Origin: CAYLTX01 sp046545675 | Lineage (GTDB): Bacteria; Myxococcota_A; Bradymonadia; Bradymonadales; Bradymonadaceae | Assembly: GCA_046545675.1 (NCBI GenBank) | Contig: JBKGZI010000044.1 | Location: 1-21,540 of the forward strand | DNA length: 21,540 nucleotides | Reading direction: 5' to 3' | Translations under genes and position numbers: made by a program | In this document: positions 1 to 7,640 of the stretch, one piece after another | How positions within the stretch are numbered: the first letter of the stretch is position 1 | How the letters are laid out: the number at the start of each line of letters is the position of its first letter | Notes under the pieces: generated by a model | Told to the model about the DNA's origin: nothing | The model's database searches: none | Seen by the model: only the letters and a program-made list of their open reading frames with translations

Positions 1-2222
<2,222 letters not shown>

Positions 2223-2310
2223 GACATACTCCTAGGTGATCGTATTAGCTCTATTGTGCCGAGCGGGCGAACCGAGCGGTCCAGCCGTCTCATACTTATC
2301 TGCGACAGAA

Positions 2311-2420
2311 AGTGAGAGAGTAAGAAAGTGAGAGAGTGAGAACGGCCCGATGTCAAACGCATGCGTTCGATGACGGGTTTTGCAGTATCTAACTCTCTTA
2401 CTTTCTCACTCTCTTACTCT
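2311..2420. repeat. Purine-rich imperfect inverted repeat between pth and hppA
   Basis: The left arm (2315-2342) is made of GAGAGTAAGA/AGTGAGA words. The reverse complement of the right arm (2391-2420) is nearly the same, with an identical 11-base start AGAGAGTAAGA and about four A/G differences over 28 bases. The loop is about 50 bases. The pth stop codon (2414-2416) lies inside the right arm, so the last pth codons are part of the repeat. No T-run follows, so it is not a classical terminator. It could be an RNA-processing or mRNA-stabilising hairpin, or the remnant of a small repeat element. Confidence 0.6.
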
Positions 2421-2983
2421 CTGCTGTTAAATCGGTTCTGCGCCGCGGAGAGTCCGTCGGCCAGGATCGTCTCGACGGCGTCGCACGCCGACTCGACCAT
2501 CTCATCGACGACGGTGAACTCCCCGCGGGTGAAGCGGCCGAGCACGTGGTTGGTGACGTCGCCGTGTTCGGGGCGACCGACCCCCATGCGTAGCCGGAGA
2601 AACTCGCGGCTGCCCAGCTTGGCGACGATATCGCGCAAGCCGTTGTGCCCGCCGTGGCCACCGCCGGATTTGACCCGAAGTGTGCCGGGCGCCAGATCGA
2701 TATCATCGTGAATGACGATGATATGATCGGCGTCGACCTCGTAGAAGTTGGCCGCCTGCGAGACGGCTTTGCCCGAGCGGTTCATAAACGTCTGCGGCTC
2801 GAGCAGCACGACCATCTGGTCGCCGATTCGGCCGGTCTCGCAGAGGCTGTCAAATTTGGTCGAGGTCAACGCGATTCGATGGCGCTGGGCTAGTCGCTCC
2901 AGCGCTCTGAACCCGATATTGTGCCGGGTTTGGTCGTATTTGGATCCCGGATTTCCGAGTCCCGCGATTAAATACCGGCTCAT
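2414..2983 (-). CDS. pth: Peptidyl-tRNA hydrolase
   Basis: Releases peptides from peptidyl-tRNAs that drop off the ribosome, recycling tRNA in the cytoplasm. The protein is 189 aa, a normal length for bacterial Pth. It opens MSRYLIAGLGNPG and keeps the family's functional residues at the Escherichia coli-like positions: N11, H21 (in TRHNIGF), N68 (TFMN), D93 (IHDDIDL) and N114 (GGGHGGHNGL). The ATG at 2983 follows AGGG; a longer in-frame extension upstream would run into the rplY coding region and lacks Pth similarity. It lies about 107 bases downstream of rplY in the conserved order tRNA-Gln, prs, rplY, pth. The final codons NSRE lie within the purine-rich inverted repeat. Confidence 0.96.
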   Translation of the reverse strand: MSRYLIAGLGNPGSKYDQTRHNIGFRALERLAQRHRIALTSTKFDSLCETGRIGDQMVVLLEPQTFMNRSGKAVSQAANFYEVDADHIIVIHDDIDLAPGTLRVKSGGGHGGHNGLRDIVAKLGSREFLRLRMGVGRPEHGDVTNHVLGRFTRGEFTVVDEMVESACDAVETILADGLSAAQNRFNSRE

Positions 2984-3000
2984 GGATGACCCTAGTCTTC

Positions 3001-3073
3001 GGGCGCCCTCATTTGCGGGTGCCCTAAGAACTGAGCACCTCATGGCAGCGCCCGGGCGCAGTCGGCGCCCGGG
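3001..3073. other. Two GC-rich hairpins in the rplY-pth spacer
   Basis: A perfect 9-bp stem CCCGGGCGC/GCGCCCGGG (3051-3059 with 3065-3073, 5-base loop) lies just after the rplY stop. A second 8-bp stem with one mismatch, GGGCGCCC/GGGTGCCC (3001-3008 with 3017-3024), lies just before the pth ribosome site. Neither has a T-run on the minus strand, so they look like intercistronic mRNA structures rather than terminators. Confidence 0.5.
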
Positions 3074-3090
3074 TCGAGCCAAAGGTGAGC

Positions 3091-3786
3091 TTATTCGGTG
3101 GCTTCTTCTTCGCCCTCGACGCCCTCTTCTCCCTCTTCGCCGGCGGCCGCCTCGGCCTCGGCTTCTGCGGCGGCGGCTGCCTCTTCCTCGGGGGTCTCCA
3201 GGCCGATGACGTTCTCGCGGGGCATCAGGATGCGCGCGATGGCAAAATCGGTCTTGAAGGTCGGCTCGACCCCCTCGGGGAAGTCCAGCTCGCTGGCCAT
3301 GATCGCCCCGCCCGGGCCCAAATCGCTGACGTCGACCTCGAGCACGTCGGGGATGGCCGACGGAGTGCACATCACATTGACGTCGGGGTATAGCAAGCGC
3401 AGCTTGCCGCCTTCTTTCTCGCCGCGGGCGCGGCCGACCGGCTCGATGGGCACGCGCACCTCGATCTGCTGGCCGGCTTCGACGACCATCAGGTCGACGT
3501 GAATCAAGTCCCGGCGCACCGGGTGGACCTGGTAGTCGCGCAGGATGACGTTGTCAAAGGAGGCATCTTCGCCCTCGAGCTCGACCGTAAACACGGTGTT
3601 GAGCCCTCTGGGGGTGTCGATGGCCGCCTCGAGGTTGTCCAGGCTGATCGCCAGAGCCACCGAATCGGTGTTGCGGCCGTAGCAGACCGCCGGCAGAAGG
3701 CCTTCGCGGCGCAGCCGACGGGCGGCGCCTTTGCCACTTTCGGTGCGGCGCGAAGCCACGAGTGTTGAGTTTGCTTGAGCGTTCAT
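3091..3786 (-). CDS. rplY: 50S ribosomal protein L25 / general stress protein Ctc
   Basis: 5S-rRNA-binding protein of the large ribosomal subunit. The protein is 231 aa, the long two-domain Ctc form. The N-terminal L25 domain (about 1-95) includes SRRTESGKGAARRLRREGLLPAVCYG and ends near VHPVRRDLIHVDLM. The C-terminal TL5-like beta domain (about 100-190) contains VPIEPVGRARGEKEGGKL and LEVDVSDLGPG. The last ~35 residues are an Ala/Glu/Gly tail (EEEAAAAAEAEAEAAAGEE), common in this protein and probably disordered. The ATG at 3786 has GGAG six bases upstream. It sits between prs (82 bases upstream) and pth, so it is probably co-transcribed with both. Confidence 0.96.
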   Translation of the reverse strand: MNAQANSTLVASRRTESGKGAARRLRREGLLPAVCYGRNTDSVALAISLDNLEAAIDTPRGLNTVFTVELEGEDASFDNVILRDYQVHPVRRDLIHVDLMVVEAGQQIEVRVPIEPVGRARGEKEGGKLRLLYPDVNVMCTPSAIPDVLEVDVSDLGPGGAIMASELDFPEGVEPTFKTDFAIARILMPRENVIGLETPEEEAAAAAEAEAEAAAGEEGEEGVEGEEEATE

Positions 3787-3868
3787 GGAGTTCTCCGTTG
3801 GTTCTCGAGCCGCTTATCGATGCGGCCTTCTATATCAAACCGTCGCACTGAGGGTGCGAGTGGTTAGG

Positions 3869-4828
3869 TCAAGAGTTGATCGATGTAAAGAGAGAACTGA
3901 CCGACGTTCCGCCGTGGATGCGTCGGATGGCCTCTCCAAAAATGCGCGCCGTCGACACCGCCTCGATGCGGTCGACGGCTTGGGCCGCCTCGCTCAGCGG
4001 GATCGTGTCGGTGACGATGACGCCCTCGAGCTGCGAGCTGGCGATGCGCTCGACGGCCGGGCCGCTCAAAATCGGGTGTGTGGCGACCGCGTAGACCGAG
4101 GCAGCCCCGTGCTCGACGAGCGCGGCGGCAGCCTGGGTGAGCGTGCCGGCGGTGTCGATCATATCGTCGACGATGACCGCGTGCTTTCCGTCGACGTCGC
4201 CGATGAGGTGAACGACCTCGGCGACGTTGGGCTTGCTGCGGCGCTTGTCGATGATGGCCAGCGGGCATTTGAGCGACTTCGAGTAGTGCCGGGCCCGCTC
4301 GACACCGCCCGAGTCCGGCGAGACGATGACCATCTCGTCGGGGTCATAGTCGAGATCGCGGATGGCGGTGATCAGCGCCGGGCTCGAGTACAAATGCTCG
4401 AAGGGCTGGGTAAAGAAGCCCTGAATCTGGCCGGCGTGCAGATCCATGGCCACGATCCGGTCGGCGCCGCCGACCTCGAGCATATTGGCCACCAGCTTGG
4501 CGGTAATCGGGGTGCGCGGCGCGGGCTGGCGGTCCTGGCGTGCGTAGCCAAAATACGGAATCACCGCCGTAATCCGCCGCGCCGAAGCTCGACGCAGCGC
4601 GTCCATCATCACCAGCAGCTCCATCAGGTTGTCGTTGACCGGCTGCGACAGGCTCTGGACGATATACACGTCGAAGTCGCGGACGCTGGTGTTGATCTGG
4701 ACCTGAATTTCGCCGTCGGAAAATTTTCCGACCATGGCGTCATCGACCGGGATATTGAGATAGGAGGCGATCGCCTCGGCCATCTCAGGATTGGAGTTCC
4801 CCGCAAATAAGATCAGCTCGGAATCCAT
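3869..4828 (-). CDS. prs: Ribose-phosphate pyrophosphokinase (PRPP synthetase)
   Basis: Makes PRPP from ribose-5-phosphate and ATP, feeding purine, pyrimidine, histidine and NAD synthesis. The protein is 319 aa, the usual size. Visible marks are the flexible loop ARQDRQ (97-101), metal/ATP His131 in DLHAGQIQGFF, the catalytic basic pair in DKRR (K195, R197) and the PRPP-binding loop VDDMIDTAGTLT (about 220-231). The frame stays open to 4894, but the ATG at 4828 (MDSELILFAG) fits the family N-terminus and has GGGAG seven bases upstream, so that start is chosen. The gene follows tRNA-Gln by about 146 bases and precedes rplY. Confidence 0.97.
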   Translation of the reverse strand: MDSELILFAGNSNPEMAEAIASYLNIPVDDAMVGKFSDGEIQVQINTSVRDFDVYIVQSLSQPVNDNLMELLVMMDALRRASARRITAVIPYFGYARQDRQPAPRTPITAKLVANMLEVGGADRIVAMDLHAGQIQGFFTQPFEHLYSSPALITAIRDLDYDPDEMVIVSPDSGGVERARHYSKSLKCPLAIIDKRRSKPNVAEVVHLIGDVDGKHAVIVDDMIDTAGTLTQAAAALVEHGAASVYAVATHPILSGPAVERIASSQLEGVIVTDTIPLSEAAQAVDRIEAVSTARIFGEAIRRIHGGTSVSSLFTSINS

Positions 4829-4894
4829 CGTACTTCTCCCGGCGACGCCGTTTATGCTTACTTCGCTACCGAAAGATCTCTCCCGATAGAACAA

Positions 4895-4937
4895 ACGCGC
4901 AGACCCTATAAGAAACCTGCTCTGAGGATCTGCGCGT
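4895..4937. other. Stem-loop in the tRNA-Gln to prs spacer
   Basis: A perfect 9-bp inverted repeat ACGCGCAGA/TCTGCGCGT (4895-4903 with 4929-4937) with a 25-base loop lies about 38 bases after the tRNA 3' end, ahead of the prs ribosome site. It has no T-run. It could separate the tRNA from the prs message during processing or structure the prs leader. Confidence 0.5.
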
Positions 4938-4974
4938 AGATTGTCGAGAATCGATCTGGCGAGCGACTCTCCAA

Positions 4975-5045
4975 CTCGGGTGCTAGGATTCGAACCTAGG
5001 ATGACGGGACCAAAACCCGCTGCCGTGCCGCTTGGCTACACCCGA
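4975..5045 (-). tRNA. tRNA-Gln (anticodon UUG)
   Basis: A cloverleaf of 71 bases on the minus strand. The acceptor stem is TCGGGTG/CACCCGA with discriminator G. The D region is TAGCCAAGCGG..GGCA, the anticodon arm GCGGG-TTTTGGT-CCCGT gives TTG, and the T arm is CTAGG-TTCGAAT-CCTAG. CCA is not encoded. The layout matches bacterial tRNA-Gln closely. It is the first element of the tRNA-prs-rplY-pth block. Confidence 0.97.
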
Positions 5046-5049
5046 TTGC

Positions 5050-5067
5050 GAGCGTGTCTTCACGCTC
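5050..5067 (-). other. Leader hairpin directly in front of tRNA-Gln
   Basis: A perfect 7-bp stem GAGCGTG/CACGCTC with a 4-base loop ends four bases before the mature tRNA 5' end. A comparable hairpin precedes tRNA-Leu. It would lie in the pre-tRNA leader removed by RNase P. Confidence 0.55.
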
Positions 5068-5122
5068 AGTTGCCCTGGTCGGCTGGGCCAATGAATTTGG
5101 CTTCCCTCCGACGCGGGGCGAT

Positions 5123-5151
5123 GAATTAGCACGCGGTTTGAGGGGTGTCAA
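5123..5151 (-). promoter_or_regulatory. Probable promoter of the tRNA-Gln/prs/rplY/pth block
   Basis: On the minus strand a perfect TTGACA (5146-5151) is followed by GCTAAT (5125-5130, 15-base spacer) or TAATTC (5123-5128, 17-base spacer). The expected transcript start is about 70 bases before tRNA-Gln. The -10 match is weak and the -35 match is perfect. Confidence 0.5.
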
Positions 5152-5164
5152 GAGTTTGTCCGCC

Positions 5165-5224
5165 CTTTTAAAACCGCGGCGGGCGGGCTTGCCTCGAGTC
5201 ACTCCGAAGCAAGCCCGCCCGCCG
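5165..5224 (-). terminator. Terminator hairpin after the 310-aa lipoprotein gene
   Basis: A perfect 16-bp GC-rich stem (5177-5192 with 5209-5224) and a 16-base loop. On the minus strand it is followed after three bases by TTTTAAAA. It lies about 32 bases past the stop of the leftmost lipoprotein gene and just upstream of the tRNA-Gln promoter, so it separates the two blocks. The T-run is short. Confidence 0.75.
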
Positions 5225-5256
5225 GCGGATGAGACGGTCGATAAGGCGTTCAGACC

Positions 5257-6189
5257 TTATTGCTGGTCGACGCATACGCCCTGGTCGGAATCGCTCTGCA
5301 GGGGCGCACATGCTTGCCCGTCGTCACACTCTGGCTCGGAGGCGTTGGGGTCACAGCGGTCGTAGCACTGGTTTCCACTGCCGTCCTCACTGCCGGCGCA
5401 CAACTGCGCGTCGTTGCATTCGTTGGGCGCGGCGCAATCGTCGCCGGCCTCGGCGGTGTCATCGTAGTCGAAGCACTCCGTGCCGCCGCCCTGCACCTGG
5501 TAGCAGTTTTGACCGTCACCACAGCTATCGTTGGGCCATTGCGTGCAGGACTCCTCGGGCACGCGGCAGACGCCGATGCCTTCTGCGATCATCGCGCAGG
5601 TGGCCTCACCCTCGCACTGGGGCTCATCGGTGCTATCAGTACGGCAGAACTGCTGGCAGGTTCCCTCGGTGTCGCCTTCGGCGGCGAGGAAGCAACCAAA
5701 GCCGACGTCACACGGTGTCGATTGATCGCAGGTCTCTCCCTGACCGGCCGTTCCAGCCGGCTGACAGGCCATGAACGTGGCACCGGACTCGTCGTTGCCA
5801 TAAACGCAGGCTTCGCCATCGGCGCAGCCGGTCTGACAAAGGGCGCTGCAGTCGGCCTGATCGGCCGGAGACGGGTCGAGCGGCTGGCATTGATCGCTGC
5901 CGCCGCCATCTTCGTCGTCGCCGCCGCCGCCGCCGTCTTCGTCGTCGCCGCCGCCGCCGCCGTCTTCATCGTCGCCGCCGCCGCCGCCGTCTTCGTCGCC
6001 GCCACCGCCACCGCCGCCGTCTTCGTCGCCGCCGCCAGCGTCCCGCAGTGTGTTATTGGTGTCGTCGGTGTTGTTGCCGCCGCCCTCATCATCGCCGCAG
6101 GCGACCGCGAAGACGAATAACAGGCTAAAGAGCACCGCCATCATGCGCGCGGAGGTGCGGTTCGAATTTCTCATCTGTGCAATTCTCAT
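5257..6189 (-). CDS. Cys-rich lipoprotein with Gly/Asp/Glu repeat stalk
   Basis: A 310-aa exported protein of unknown function. The start is ATG at 6189, eight bases after GGAG; the frame opens further up only at a TTG. A hydrophobic signal (about 16-30) ends in AVAC, making Cys31 the likely lipidated residue; Ala at -3 is less usual than Leu. Residues 52-98 are a low-complexity stalk of repeated GGGGGDDED units. From residue 101 to the end it is Cys-rich, with spacing such as C..GCADGEACVYG, CDVGFGCF, CGDGQNCYQ and CDDGQACAPL, like the other three lipoproteins here and reminiscent of Dickkopf-N-type cysteine repeats. No catalytic motif is visible. It lies 60 bases downstream of the 412-aa lipoprotein gene and may be co-transcribed with it. 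Confidence 0.9.
   Translation of the reverse strand: MRIAQMRNSNRTSARMMAVLFSLLFVFAVACGDDEGGGNNTDDTNNTLRDAGGGDEDGGGGGGGDEDGGGGGDDEDGGGGGDDEDGGGGGDDEDGGGSDQCQPLDPSPADQADCSALCQTGCADGEACVYGNDESGATFMACQPAGTAGQGETCDQSTPCDVGFGCFLAAEGDTEGTCQQFCRTDSTDEPQCEGEATCAMIAEGIGVCRVPEESCTQWPNDSCGDGQNCYQVQGGGTECFDYDDTAEAGDDCAAPNECNDAQLCAGSEDGSGNQCYDRCDPNASEPECDDGQACAPLQSDSDQGVCVDQQ
5896..6036. repeat. Coding 27-bp minisatellite (GGGGGDDED repeat)
   Basis: About four to five in-frame copies of a 27-bp unit built from GGC/GGT codons and GAC/GAT/GAA codons, encoding residues 52-98 of the lipoprotein. The nucleotide copies are nearly identical. A change in copy number would alter stalk length without shifting the frame. 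Confidence 0.8.
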
Positions 6190-6249
6190 CGTTCTCTCTC
6201 CAATCAAAAATAAGGAGGCTAACTCACGACTTCAGTTGACTTCAAAAGG

Positions 6250-7488
6250 TCATTCGCAGCGTCCGTTGACGCAGCTCCAGTCGCACGGCGTCGAGCCGTT
6301 ACAACAGTCTTGAGTAACGGTGGCCTCGGTGCAAGTTTGGCGGCAAATGCCGTTGTCGCAGACCGATCCATCACCACACTCATAATCGGGGCAGGTAGCC
6401 AAGCATAAGCCCCAGGCGCGCTCGCCGGGGACCATATAGTTGTTGCACTGCATCGGTACCGGCGAATCACCACAATCGTCCATACCCGCTCGGCAGTAGC
6501 CAATGCAAACGCCGCCCGAACTACCTTCCAGGCAAATCACGCCGTCGTCGCACATACTTCCGGGGTCCGAGCAGCTATCATAGGGCTGAAATCCGGTGGT
6601 GGTGTCGGGCACGCAGATACCCTCGCGGCTGGTAAAGAGATCGCAGAGCTGACCGCTGGGACAGCCGGCGCCCGAGGCCCACGGGTCGCACAGTTGGCGA
6701 CAGGTGCCCTGTCCGCTGTCCTGAGGCTCCTCGCGGCAATAATGGTCGGGCGCACAAGCATTCTCTGCGCTCGGATTGCAGGAGCCGCCTTCGGGCGTCG
6801 AGCCCGAGGCGACGCACAGGCCAAATTCGTTGTCGAAATCCAAGCAAGTCTCCGAAGAACAATCGGAATTGGCGCTGCACTGTGATTCGATGCACGCTAG
6901 CGCCGGCTGGTCCTGGCTGCCGATATTCATGCAGTATTCACCCAGCGCGCATCCGGTCGCGGTGAACGACTCGTCGCATTTGGGCAGGCACTCGCCGCCG
7001 TCTTCGCCGTCACCGGCGCACCAAAAGGTGTCCTGGTCAACCACCGCCGGGTCGCAGGCGTCGCCTTTGCGCGTGCACGTCGGCTCGGGCAGCCCGACAC
7101 ATTGGCCGTCCTCACAGGTCTCGCCGTCGCCGCAGGCCGGATCGCAGACGCCGGTCTCATCGGCATCCGGGGTGGGGCCGGTGTCCGCTCCCGTATCCGG
7201 ATCGGGCGTCGTCCCGTCGGCGTCCGGATCATCGCCGCCGGCGTCCGGGTCGGCCGAATTGTTGTTCGGGCTGGTATTATTACCGACATTGTTATTGCCA
7301 ACGTTGTTGCCGCGCACCGCCTGCTCGCACACCCCGAGTTCCACGTTGCAGTCTTCGCCGAGTTCACAGTCGGCCCCTGACGTGCATTCGGGATCTTCAG
7401 ACGCCGACGATGCACAGGCCGAAAGCACGAGGCTGAGCGCGAATAGCGCCGCAAAGATCAACAATTGATTGCGTCTTTCCCAATTCAT
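6250..7488 (-). CDS. Cys-rich lipoprotein with Asn/Asp/Pro linker
   Basis: A 412-aa exported protein of unknown function. The ATG at 7488 (MNWERRNQLL) has GAGG nine bases upstream; the open frame further upstream has no signal-like start. The signal peptide ends in the textbook lipobox LSAC with Cys25. A first Cys motif (about 35-54, C..GADCELGEDC) is followed by a disordered linker, residues 59-112, with NNVGNNNVGNN and runs of Asp/Pro/Thr. The rest is a chain of Cys modules, for example CGDGETCEDGQC, GDACDPAVV..FWCAG, CPSGQLCDLF and CGDGSVCDNGICRQTC. The CDP...CPxG..C modules match those in the two large neighbouring lipoproteins. No enzyme motif is visible; a structural, adhesive or binding role is only a guess. 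Confidence 0.9.
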   Translation of the reverse strand: MNWERRNQLLIFAALFALSLVLSACASSASEDPECTSGADCELGEDCNVELGVCEQAVRGNNVGNNNVGNNTSPNNNSADPDAGGDDPDADGTTPDPDTGADTGPTPDADETGVCDPACGDGETCEDGQCVGLPEPTCTRKGDACDPAVVDQDTFWCAGDGEDGGECLPKCDESFTATGCALGEYCMNIGSQDQPALACIESQCSANSDCSSETCLDFDNEFGLCVASGSTPEGGSCNPSAENACAPDHYCREEPQDSGQGTCRQLCDPWASGAGCPSGQLCDLFTSREGICVPDTTTGFQPYDSCSDPGSMCDDGVICLEGSSGGVCIGYCRAGMDDCGDSPVPMQCNNYMVPGERAWGLCLATCPDYECGDGSVCDNGICRQTCTEATVTQDCCNGSTPCDWSCVNGRCE

Positions 7489-7552
7489 CGAGCAATTCCT
7501 CGTGGGGCACTGAGGTTGTGTCCCGGTTTCAAAGTATATTCGACACCTCATA

Positions 7553-7581
7553 TTCATACCTGTCACAACGTTGTAATGCAA
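7553..7581 (-). promoter_or_regulatory. Possible promoter with palindrome, upstream of the 412-aa lipoprotein gene
   Basis: On the minus strand TTGCAT (7576-7581) and TATGAA (7553-7558) are 17 bases apart. A perfect 10-base palindrome ACAACGTTGT (7565-7574) lies in the spacer and could be an operator. Both hexamers are imperfect. Confidence 0.3.
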
Positions 7582-7640
7582 AAGTCACGCCGTTAAAAGT
7601 CTTACACCTGAAACGTGGCCGTACACCGGAGTGCCGGTAG

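Noticed and set aside
3051..3073. Rho-independent terminator after rplY
   Set aside because: The 9-bp hairpin has no T-run on the minus strand and the gene order favours continued transcription into pth.
3785..4810. 341-codon plus-strand frame opposite prs
   Set aside because: Shadow frame in GC-rich DNA; prs on the other strand has all catalytic motifs.
5260..6120. 286-codon plus-strand frame rich in Ala/Val, looking like a membrane protein
   Set aside because: It is the mirror of the Cys-rich lipoprotein and its GGGGGDDED repeat; the Ala/Val runs come from the complement of the Gly/Asp codons.
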